NCBI RefSeq assembly: GCF_964273065.1
Contig: NZ_OZ186815.1
Location: 5,704,001-5,768,000, forward strand
Direction of reading: 5' to 3'
DNA length: 64,000 bases
From: Nocardiopsis dassonvillei_B
GTDB lineage: Bacteria; Actinomycetota; Actinomycetes; Streptosporangiales; Streptosporangiaceae
The notes below the pieces were generated by a model. That model ran no database searches and was not told the DNA's origin. It worked only from the letters and a program-made list of their open reading frames with translations. Both the position numbers and the translations under genes were made by a program. This document shows positions 24,841 to 32,342 of this stretch, piece by piece (position 1 is the first letter of the stretch; every line of letters starts with the position of its first letter).

Positions 24841-27074
24841 ACCCCCGCGACGTGGCGTCCCGGCTGGGCGGCGCCGCGCGCCCCCGCCCCGCCGGGCCGA
24901 AGGCGCCCGAGCGCGCCACCGCCCCCTACGGTGCCGTCCGCATGGCCGCGGAACCGATGCCCGCCGCCGACCTGCACGGCGGTCACGACACCGGCGACCT
25001 GCTGCGCAGCCACGACCGCACGGTGCGCGGCACCTATTCGGGGTGGATCGACCTGACGCTGACCACCCTCACCCCGACCTTCGTGGGCCGGACCCCGGAC
25101 CGGGGCGGGGTGAACCGGTCCCTGCGGCTGCCGCACGGGGAGGTCCCGCTGCCGGTGCTGCCGGGGTCGGGGCTGCGCGGCCTGGTGCGCAACACCCTGC
25201 GCATGCTCACCAGCGGGGAGACGGGCCCGGTCAACACGCCGATGCTGTTCTTCCGGGCACCGGTGCGCATCGACCCCGCCTCGGCCGACAGCGCCCTGTC
25301 ACCCCGGGTCCGCTCGGTGATGGCGCTGCGCCACTCCCAGTACCGCAGGCGGCGGTCGGGGGCGCGCACCCGGCAGGGCTTCCTGTTCCACGAGCGCTCC
25401 CGGAACCGCTGGTACATCACCGAGGTTCCCGCCGCCCGCCCCGGAGGGGAGAGCGGCCAGGCGCTGAAGGTGCCGTTCGCGGTGCTGCGGGAGAGCATGA
25501 AGCGGTGGGACTTCGGGGTGGACGACTTCCCCGACACCCCCCGGGGCACCCTCTACGTGCCCACCGCCCACGAGCAGCACGGCCGGTTGCAGTACCGCTG
25601 GGTGTTCGCGGTGCGCCTGCCGGGGGAGCGGCGCGTCTCCGCGGTCGCACCGACCGAGGAGGAGGCCCGCGCCCACCTGGCCGAGCACCGCTTCGACACC
25701 CGCGACCTGGGCCGGGGCGGGGTGGTCCAGGCGCTCGTGGTGCTCACCGGCGCGGCCGGGGGCGAGCGCCGCAACGCCTACCTGTTCCCCCGGCCGCCGG
25801 ACCTGCGCACCGGTCGGCTGCGCGTCCCCGACTCCCTGGTGGAGATGTTCGAGTCGGCCGAGCAGATCACCGGGTACCAGCGGGCCGCGTTCCCCGACGG
25901 ACTCGGCACCGGGGAGGGCGACCCCGAACGCGAGCAGGTCGCCGGCGCCGGGGGCGGCGGGCTGCCCCGCCGGGGCCTGGAACCGGTCTGGTTCGACGTG
26001 GACTCCAAGGGGTCGGTGGTGTCCTTCGGCCGCTCGGGCGGCTACCGGATCGCGGTCAGCGACGACGACCCCGTCCGCAGGGCGGTTCCGGAGGCGCTGC
26101 TGAGCCCCCAGCACGGGGACGCCGACCGGGCCGAACGGGCGGGCCGCCCGGTGGACGTGTGCCGCGCCCTGTTCGGGGACGTGGACACCTTCGCGGGCGA
26201 GGCGCCCGCCTCCAAGGGGCGGGTGTTCTTCGGCGGTGCGGTGTGCACCGACCCCGAACCCGACTACCCCGACGGGGCGGCGCTTCGCGTGCGGCTGCTC
26301 TCCCCCCAGCGCGGGTGCTTCGCCAACTACCTGCTCCAGGGCCCGGACGCGGCCCGGGGCGGCCGTCCGGACATCATCACCTGGGCGCACGAGGGGCAGG
26401 TGCGGCTCAACGGCTACAAGGCCTACCTGCACCGCCACCGCGACGAGCTGGGCTCTCCGGTGCGCTACGACGCCCGGGCCCGCGAGGACCTGGACCTGGA
26501 GGTACTGGAAGCGGGCGGCGACCACGGGCCGCCCCCCGACACGCGCCGGGACATCGTCCCGCTGCGCGACGGCCTGGTGTTCCGGTCGCGGATCACCTTC
26601 ACGAACCTCACCCGGGGGGAACTGGGCGCCCTGATGCGGGCCCTGCTGCTGGACAACCCCGTGGACGGCGGCGACGCGGCCGGCCCGGAGTACGCGCACA
26701 AGATCGGTATGGGCAAGTCGCTGGGCATGGGCAGCGTCCACCTGCGGCCGCGGCTGTACCTGGTGGACCGGCGGGCCCGGGCGCTGTCGCCGGACCCGGC
26801 GGCCGGGGTGGAGCGCGCGGACGCCGGGCGGGTACGGGAGTTCCTGGATTCCTTCGACGGGGCGCTGACGGCACGCCGGCTCCCCGGGAGCGCGGACCCG
26901 TCCCGGTGGCGGGAGACGGACCAGGCGGTGGACGTGCTGCTGGCCGCGCGCTGGCGCCACCGGCTGCCCTGGGAGGACACCGCCGTGATGCCGCTGCGCG
27001 CGTTCGCCGAGTACCCGGTCCTGCCGCCGTTGGTCGACCGCTACGCGGCGGCCGGGCTGCTCACCCGGCGATGA
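24837..27074 (+). CDS. Large RAMP protein, TIGR03986-like
   Basis: A 745-residue RAMP-superfamily protein. The N-terminal 60 residues are disordered. Then come LTLTTLTPTFVGRTPDRG and the entry loop LPVLPGSGLRGLVRNTLRML (108-127). The diagnostic C-terminal G-loop HKIGMGKSLGMGSVHL lies at 621-636. Size and motif spacing match TIGR03986-type proteins, which accompany III-D effector genes. It is the last gene of the cas10 run, and its 3' end overlaps the convergent Cys-rich gene by 14 bp. GTG 24837 gives the same GTGA overlap as its neighbours; GTG 24834 is also in frame. Confidence 0.7.
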   Translation: MNPRDVASRLGGAARPRPAGPKAPERATAPYGAVRMAAEPMPAADLHGGHDTGDLLRSHDRTVRGTYSGWIDLTLTTLTPTFVGRTPDRGGVNRSLRLPHGEVPLPVLPGSGLRGLVRNTLRMLTSGETGPVNTPMLFFRAPVRIDPASADSALSPRVRSVMALRHSQYRRRRSGARTRQGFLFHERSRNRWYITEVPAARPGGESGQALKVPFAVLRESMKRWDFGVDDFPDTPRGTLYVPTAHEQHGRLQYRWVFAVRLPGERRVSAVAPTEEEARAHLAEHRFDTRDLGRGGVVQALVVLTGAAGGERRNAYLFPRPPDLRTGRLRVPDSLVEMFESAEQITGYQRAAFPDGLGTGEGDPEREQVAGAGGGGLPRRGLEPVWFDVDSKGSVVSFGRSGGYRIAVSDDDPVRRAVPEALLSPQHGDADRAERAGRPVDVCRALFGDVDTFAGEAPASKGRVFFGGAVCTDPEPDYPDGAALRVRLLSPQRGCFANYLLQGPDAARGGRPDIITWAHEGQVRLNGYKAYLHRHRDELGSPVRYDARAREDLDLEVLEAGGDHGPPPDTRRDIVPLRDGLVFRSRITFTNLTRGELGALMRALLLDNPVDGGDAAGPEYAHKIGMGKSLGMGSVHLRPRLYLVDRRARALSPDPAAGVERADAGRVREFLDSFDGALTARRLPGSADPSRWRETDQAVDVLLAARWRHRLPWEDTAVMPLRAFAEYPVLPPLVDRYAAAGLLTRR

Positions 27075-28209
27075 CCTCGGTCAGCGCGTCGATGAGGTCG
27101 GCCCGCCGGTCCGGGTCGTCCTGGGCGGCCGCCCAGCGGACGGGTACACCCCGGCCCTCCTCCAGGATCGCGCACAGCAGGGCGTCCAGGGTGCCCTGGG
27201 GGTCGGCCTCCAGGGCGGCCCGCCGCTCCTGTGCACGGGCGGACAGCTCCAGGGCGGTCCGCTCCAGCCACATCTTCTCCTCCTCGCTGAGCACCTCGCG
27301 ACGCTCGGAATCGTCCGCGGCCGCGAGCACGGGGGCGTCCGGCACGGGGGCGTAGGGGGCGCTGCGGGCCCGGCCCCGGGCCTGTTGGACCAGGGCGAAG
27401 TGCGTGGGCATGTCCACCGCCATTCGGCCCAGGACCCCCGTGAGCCGGCGGGCGACGTCCTCGCCGTTCAGGGCGGGGAGCAGACGGCGCAGCAGCAGGC
27501 GGCGCCGCTGGTCGGGGGTGCGGCCGGGGTCGGCGTCGCGGCCGGCGGCCAGCTCGGCGAGCTTGCGCAGGAGGTAGTCGCCGGTGGCGGTGGAGACCAT
27601 CGGGGCCTCCCTGTTCCCGCCCAGGCCGCGGCCGTACAGGTCGGCGACGGGCACCGCGCTGCCGTCCTCGGTGAAGGAGACGGCCTCGCCGGGCGCGATG
27701 TCCTCGGGCAGGTCGGCCGCGGGGTTGCCCCAGCCCGCGGTGAGCACGAGCATGGCCAGCGCCTCCTGCTCGACGACGTCCGTGGCCACCCGGGCGACGT
27801 CGCGACGCTGGGCCCAGCGGCGGGGGCGCTCGGAGAACGCGCAGCGCACCCCGCCGTCGGCGGTCGGCTGCGGGTAGACGTGGCGCAGGTTCTTGTAGGA
27901 GCGGTCCCGGCGCACGTCGTCCAGGGCGTCGCGGAGCCGGTGCGCGGCGGTCCGGTCGACCGCCCCCCCGACGGGCGCGGCGCGGCCCATGCGCACGGCG
28001 ATGACACCGTCGGGATCGCCGCCGTGCTCCGGGCACGGGCAGTGCTCGGCGCACAGGTCGACGTAGTCGCCGAACTGCTCGGAGTGGCCCGAGCAGCCCT
28101 GCGCGGTTCCGTCCGCGGAGCAGGGTCCGCATCCCAGGACGCGCGTGAAGACGCGCAGGAAGGCGGCGGAGCCGAACAGCTCCCAGGCGGAGCAGTGGTG
28201 CGTGCTCAC
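27061..28209 (-). CDS. Cys-rich protein of unknown function in the CRISPR locus
   Basis: The 382-residue product has a Cys-rich N-terminal 60 residues (Cys6, C27xxC30, Cys39, C53xxxC57xC59), probably a zinc domain. The rest is mainly helical (for example ATDVVEQEALAMLVLTAGW and the Glu/Arg-rich SEEEKMWLERTALELSARAQ near 305-324). No known Cas or effector family is recognised. It is transcribed toward the cas10 operon from its own good promoter (TTGACA-18-TAGTTT), so it may be regulated separately. The GTG start gives MSTHHCSAWELFG. Confidence 0.75.
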   Translation of the reverse strand: MSTHHCSAWELFGSAAFLRVFTRVLGCGPCSADGTAQGCSGHSEQFGDYVDLCAEHCPCPEHGGDPDGVIAVRMGRAAPVGGAVDRTAAHRLRDALDDVRRDRSYKNLRHVYPQPTADGGVRCAFSERPRRWAQRRDVARVATDVVEQEALAMLVLTAGWGNPAADLPEDIAPGEAVSFTEDGSAVPVADLYGRGLGGNREAPMVSTATGDYLLRKLAELAAGRDADPGRTPDQRRRLLLRRLLPALNGEDVARRLTGVLGRMAVDMPTHFALVQQARGRARSAPYAPVPDAPVLAAADDSERREVLSEEEKMWLERTALELSARAQERRAALEADPQGTLDALLCAILEEGRGVPVRWAAAQDDPDRRADLIDALTEVIAG

Positions 28210-28325
28210 GAACTCTTCTCCCCGGGTGTTCCGGGGCCGGGTCGCTTCCCCAGCCCTCCGGAGAAGCGTGTGCGAGTACGTGAGCCTTCGGTCGGCACTC
28301 CCGAGTCAACGGGAGACCGTATAAC

Positions 28326-28355
28326 AAACTATGACCGACGCGACTGAACTGTCAA
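28326..28355 (-). promoter_or_regulatory. Consensus-like promoter for the Cys-rich gene
   Basis: On the minus strand TTGACA (28350-28355) and TAGTTT (28326-28331) are separated by 18 bases, a near-perfect vegetative promoter pointing at the gene starting at 28209. The untranslated leader would be about 110 bases. A 6-bp hairpin (28298-28315, CTCCCG-AGTCAA-CGGGAG) lies just downstream of the expected start point and could be an operator. The surrounding 28316-28440 is strikingly AT-richer than the rest of the window. Confidence 0.6.
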
Positions 28356-28412
28356 TTCTCGGCCATGGTCCCGAAGCCATATAAATCCTTTGAGGCGACT
28401 ATCAAGCAGACA

Positions 28413-28440
28413 TTGAAAACAATGGTCACTGCGGTAACAG
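28413..28440 (+). promoter_or_regulatory. Candidate promoter for the 28566 gene
   Basis: TTGAAA (28413-28418) and TAACAG (28435-28440) are 16 bases apart on the plus strand, 125 bases before the next start codon. With the minus-strand promoter it makes the 356-bp gap 28210-28565 a divergent control region. Confidence 0.4.
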
Positions 28441-28565
28441 GGAAATCGACGGGATGTCGCTTCCGGTCCCGGGCCGCCGCTGTCCGAGAGACTGCGATGA
28501 GACCCCGGAAGGGGGCGGGTGCGGCCGCGGGGGGCGCGCCGCGAGAGAGGAACGGAGGTCGCCGG

Positions 28566-28973
28566 ATGCCGGTGGTCAACCTGACGCCGCATGTGGTGAC
28601 AGTCGTGGACGACGAGGCGAAGGTCATCGGCACCTGGCCCGGCGCGGACGAACCCGCCAGGGTCGAGGCCGAGCGGGTGCCCATGGGACACCTGGACGAC
28701 TCCACCTGCCCGGGCCCGGTGCCCCTGATCGCCGAACGGCGCACCAGGGCCAACCTCCCCGAGCCCGAGCCGGGGGTGTGGCTCATCGTCTCGTCCGTGG
28801 TCGGCTTCGCCCACCCCGAGCGCGACGACCTGCTCATCCCCTCCGACCTGGTCAGGGACAACAGGGGCGTGGTCACCGCCTGCCGGTCGTTCGTGGTCAG
28901 CGGGCGGCGGCCGCAGAAGTCGCCCAAGAGGAAAGGGGTCGACCGACTCGACGGAACGACGAAACGGGCGTGA
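28566..28973 (+). CDS. 135-residue NLTPH-type small protein
   Basis: ATG 28566 with GGAGG eight bases upstream. The product begins MPVVNLTPHVVTVVDDEAKV and is a compact acidic domain to about residue 115 (PGVWLIVSSVVGFAHPERDD, then a LIPSDLVRDN segment and a CRSFVV strand) with a basic tail (KSPKRKG). An N-terminal NLTPHxV strand is familiar from small uncharacterised proteins of phages and mobile elements; I know no tested function. It lies 82 bp upstream of the CARF nuclease gene on the same strand, so the two are probably co-expressed. Confidence 0.75.
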   Translation: MPVVNLTPHVVTVVDDEAKVIGTWPGADEPARVEAERVPMGHLDDSTCPGPVPLIAERRTRANLPEPEPGVWLIVSSVVGFAHPERDDLLIPSDLVRDNRGVVTACRSFVVSGRRPQKSPKRKGVDRLDGTTKRA

Positions 28974-29055
28974 CCGGTCCGAACCGCCACCTTCGCCCGC
29001 GGGATAGCGTTGTCCCCCACGAAACGAACAACGCCCCCGTGTGGAAAAGGACGCC

Positions 29056-31254
29056 GTGGACACTCCCCGCGTCGCCGTCGTGCTGGTCGGCCGCAACCCC
29101 ACCCCGGCCCTGCTGTCCTCGCTCACCCTGCCGGCCGACCGGATCGTCCTGCTGTGCAGCGACGGCACCCGCTCCCCGGCCGAACGCGTGGCCGGAGCCC
29201 TGGCCGGGCTGGCCCCCGACCGCACCGTGCGGGTGGAGGGGGTGGGGCCCGACCCGCACGACCCGGCCGGGGTCGCCGCCGCGCTGGAACGCGTCCACCG
29301 CGACCACGGCGCCGCCCCCGGCCACCTCGACTACACCGGTGGCACCAAGGTCATGAGCGTGGCCGCCGCCCTGTACCGGGACCGCCGCGCCCCCGACCCG
29401 GAGGGCGCGGCGCCCCGCTGCCACTACCTCGACCCCGCCACCGACCTGCTGCGCCCGGTCGACCCCGCCGAGCCGCCGCTGCCGGTCGCCGACGCCGGGA
29501 TCGACCTGGGCGTGCTCGCCGGGATCCACGGCGCCCGCTGGCTCTCCGACCGGGACCCGGACACCGTGCGCGCCGCCCTGCGGGGCGGAGCCCGCGCCCT
29601 GCGCGAGGCCTTCCCGGGCCTGCACCCCACCGAGGTGCGCGGGGTCGTCGGCGAGGCCGACGTCCTGCGCCACCTGCGGCGCATCACCCGGGGCCGGGAC
29701 GGGGCCGAGGTGCTGGGGCCGCGCCGGGTCTCCGACCCGGGGCACCCCGCCGACTCCATCGCCGACTTCGACGCCCTGGTCCGCTTCCGGCACCGGGTGC
29801 TGTGCGTGGAGGTCAAGAGCGGCCCGGAGGAGGTGGTGTCCCGCGCCGGGTGGACCGTCGCCAAGGCCAGGCGGGTGTTCGGCAACGTGGCCAAGGTCCT
29901 GTTCGTGCACACCGGCCCCGCCGCGCCCGGGCTGCGCGAGCGCGTCGCCGCGCACAACCCGGCCCTGAACTCCTCGCAGGTGCAGGTGTGGAGCCTGGAC
30001 GACCTGCGCGCCCGCCTGACCGACGGCGAGGCGCTGCGCAAGGCGTTCTTCCCCGGGCAGGCGCCGGCACCGGACAGCGCACGGTCAGGGGCGCCGCCCG
30101 GCGCCGGACCGGGGGCACGGCCCCGGGCCCGGACCGCGGTACCGGTCCCGCCGCCCGCCCCTGTCTGCGCGGTGACGGCCGCCCCGGCGGCCCCCATCCT
30201 GGTCACCGCACTGGGCAGCAGCCGCCTGGGCCTGCTGTCGGCCGTGCACGCACACCGGCCCGAACGGGCGCTGCTGCTCTCCTCCCGCCAGGGGATGCGC
30301 GCGGGCGTGCGCGAAGCGGCGGCCCGCGCCCTGTACGCCGCCGAGCACCCCGGCGCCCCGCTTCCCGACGCCGAGGGGCTGCGCGCCTCGGGGCACCGCG
30401 ACCGCGTCCGGTTCGCCGCCGACCCGGTGGACGGCTCCGACGCCGGAGCGGTCGCCGAGGCCGCGCACGCCTGGATCGGGAGGGAGCGCGTCGAGGACCC
30501 CGGGCGGCCCGTGGTCGTGGACGTCACCACCGGGACCAAGGCGATGAGCCTGGGCCTGGCCCTGGCCGCCCGCCGCTCCGGTGCGTGCGTCGCCTGCCAG
30601 GTGGTGCGCGACCGGAAGGTGGTGTGCATGACCCACGGCGGTGCCGCCGCCCAGGAGCGGGCGGTGGTGGCCTGGTCCCTGGTCCTGGACGGGTACGCCC
30701 CGCTGGCCGGGCCCCTGGCCGACGCGGTGTGCCCGCAGGGTGCCGCGCAGGTGGACGTGCCCCTGGTCGCGGCCGCCGCCGGGCACCTGGTCCGCGCGGC
30801 GAGCGGCCCGGTGGGGATGTGGGTCGACCGGTCCCTGGCCGACCCGGCGACCGCCGGCACCGCCCGGGAGCGCCCGGCGCTGGTGCTCACCTTCGACGAC
30901 CGGGCCCTGGGCCTGGCCGCCCCCTCCTGGACCAGGCCCGTCCGCTCGGGCGCGGTCCGCAGGGTGAGCCGGGGGGCCTGGGCGCAGAGCGTCTCCGCCG
31001 CCACCGGTCACCTCAACCTGCGCTGCGACGTGGCCGGGAAGGTGATGGCGCTGACCCGGCCGGGCGGGGACGTGGGGCGCGCGGCCGAGCTGGTCGCCTG
31101 GATCATCCAGGAGGAGCCGGGCGGGTCGGCCGGAGAGGGCGCCGGGGAGGACGGCCCGGGATGGGGCTTCGGCGAACCGCAGCGGCCGGTGCTCGTGGTG
31201 GCCGACCCCGGCGCGCCGCCCGCCGTGTGGGACACCGACGTCAGCAGGCTCTGA
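29056..31254 (+). CDS. CARF-(PD-(D/E)XK nuclease)-CARF protein, putative cyclic-oligoadenylate effector
   Basis: The 732-residue protein has a first CARF domain (1-155) with VLVGRNPTP at the start and the ligand-loop motif DYTGGTKVM (92-100). A restriction-like nuclease domain (about 190-300) follows, with GEADVL and the catalytic set Asp239, Glu252-x-Lys254 (CVEVKSG). After a Pro/Ala linker (about 330-372) comes a second CARF domain (374-525) with ALGSSRLG and DVTTGTKAM (489-497), then a 200-residue C-terminal region of unclear fold. It resembles Can1/Can2/Card1 nucleases activated by Cas10 signals. GTG 29056 is chosen because AAGGA lies just before it; GTG 29041 lacks an RBS. Confidence 0.82.
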   Translation: MDTPRVAVVLVGRNPTPALLSSLTLPADRIVLLCSDGTRSPAERVAGALAGLAPDRTVRVEGVGPDPHDPAGVAAALERVHRDHGAAPGHLDYTGGTKVMSVAAALYRDRRAPDPEGAAPRCHYLDPATDLLRPVDPAEPPLPVADAGIDLGVLAGIHGARWLSDRDPDTVRAALRGGARALREAFPGLHPTEVRGVVGEADVLRHLRRITRGRDGAEVLGPRRVSDPGHPADSIADFDALVRFRHRVLCVEVKSGPEEVVSRAGWTVAKARRVFGNVAKVLFVHTGPAAPGLRERVAAHNPALNSSQVQVWSLDDLRARLTDGEALRKAFFPGQAPAPDSARSGAPPGAGPGARPRARTAVPVPPPAPVCAVTAAPAAPILVTALGSSRLGLLSAVHAHRPERALLLSSRQGMRAGVREAAARALYAAEHPGAPLPDAEGLRASGHRDRVRFAADPVDGSDAGAVAEAAHAWIGRERVEDPGRPVVVDVTTGTKAMSLGLALAARRSGACVACQVVRDRKVVCMTHGGAAAQERAVVAWSLVLDGYAPLAGPLADAVCPQGAAQVDVPLVAAAAGHLVRAASGPVGMWVDRSLADPATAGTARERPALVLTFDDRALGLAAPSWTRPVRSGAVRRVSRGAWAQSVSAATGHLNLRCDVAGKVMALTRPGGDVGRAAELVAWIIQEEPGGSAGEGAGEDGPGWGFGEPQRPVLVVADPGAPPAVWDTDVSRL

Positions 31255-32120
31255 GACCGGGGCACCGGGTCGTGTCCTCCCCGGTCCCGGGGCCCTGAAC
31301 GGAGCCCTGTCGATGGTGCGGTCGGTGCGTGCGCGGTCGGCGGCGGCGCCGGAAGGGTCGAGCTGCCCGGAGGTCCGAGCCGGCGCGGGAGGCGGAGATG
31401 GAGGGGACCCCGCCGTGCGGCCGCTCCGCGCGACGGGGTCCCCCGGACCGGGGAGAGGGGCGGTCGGGGGAGGCCTCGGCGCCGGGGCCGTCCACCGGGC
31501 CTGCGGTCGGGGGCGGTCGGCTCCCCCGGGACCGGGACGAACGGCACCGGCGGCCGCGCCCGCGGCACCCGGACGGCGGTCCGGGCCGCCGCCGTGACGG
31601 CCGGAACGCACCCCCACGGACAGGGGAGCGCGCCGCCCCGGCCGCTGGAGCAGGGCCGCCCCGGAGCGCCCGCGCCCGGGACGGCGCGGGCCGCGGCGAC
31701 CGACGCCGCCGACCCCAGGGCGATGCGCACCAGCGCGTTCAGTGCCAGGGCCGCCACCTCGGCCGCGTCCGGCAGCGGTGCCGCGACCGGGTCCACCGAC
31801 CACAGCCCGCTCAGCAGCACGCAGACCCCGTGGACGGCGGCCGGCAGCGGGACGGACCGCCGCGGCGCCCGGCCGCGCGGCGCCGGGACCCCGCACACCG
31901 GCAGGGCCTGCGCCCAGCCGTCGACGGAGGCGACGGACGGGTCCGCGGTCGGGGCCGCGGAGTCCGGGCCGCCCCAGGGCAGCCGGGCCAGGGAGGAGAG
32001 CAGCTGCAGGGGGTCCGCGGCCACGCCGCACAGCAGCGGGGAAAGGACGGCCCCGGGCCGGTCCCCGGTGCGCTCCGGCCGGACCGCGGTCCGCCGCGGG
32101 TTCCGCGTGTTCGCGCGCAT
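31008..32120 (-). CDS. Doubtful 370-codon reading frame, possibly a decayed gene
   Basis: From ATG 32120 the first 130-170 codons have normal high-GC coding bias and encode a moderately hydrophobic sequence (SPLLCGVAADPLQLLSSLARLPWGG, in residues 27-51, and EVAALALNALVRIALGSAASVAAAR near 118-142). Beyond this the product becomes Pro/Arg-rich and the frame runs 247 bp antisense into the CARF gene, which suggests a frameshift or decay near 31.5 kb. No family is recognised. Between 31287 and 32120 I see no better gene on either strand, and 32121-32342 is the kinase promoter region. Confidence 0.3.
   Translation of the reverse strand: MRANTRNPRRTAVRPERTGDRPGAVLSPLLCGVAADPLQLLSSLARLPWGGPDSAAPTADPSVASVDGWAQALPVCGVPAPRGRAPRRSVPLPAAVHGVCVLLSGLWSVDPVAAPLPDAAEVAALALNALVRIALGSAASVAAARAVPGAGAPGRPCSSGRGGALPCPWGCVPAVTAAARTAVRVPRARPPVPFVPVPGEPTAPDRRPGGRPRRRGLPRPPLSPVRGTPSRGAAARRGPLHLRLPRRLGPPGSSTLPAPPPTAHAPTAPSTGLRSGPRDRGGHDPVPRSQSLLTSVSHTAGGAPGSATTSTGRCGSPKPHPGPSSPAPSPADPPGSSWMIQATSSAARPTSPPGRVSAITFPATSQRRLR
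31255..31286 (+). terminator. Hairpin after the CARF nuclease gene
   Basis: An 8-bp stem (GACCGGGG / CCCCGGTC, 16-base loop) starts at the base after the stop codon. Confidence 0.4.
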
Positions 32121-32342
32121 GACGGTGTCGCCCCCCGTCGGGAGAAGGCTGTGGGAGTCGCCGGGGAGAGCCCCCGGCCCCATCGACTGTGACCCCAGTC
32201 TCACACCCGCCACCGACGATCCAGGGGCCGTCCGGTGGGAATCCGGGAGGTGAAAGCAGGAAATCCCAAGTGCGGGAACGCTAATGTCCGAGAAGGACGA
32301 ACGTCCTTCCAGATCTCCGTCCCACAGCATCCCGGAGCGCCG

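Noticed and set aside
29041..29043. GTG 29041 as the start of the CARF nuclease
   Set aside because: There is no ribosome-binding site before it, whereas AAGGA precedes GTG 29056, which also gives a family-like N-terminus.
31594..32253. Plus-strand frame between the CARF gene and the kinase
   Set aside because: Ala/Gly/Ser/Arg-rich with no RBS; the opposite strand has better, though still doubtful, coding character.
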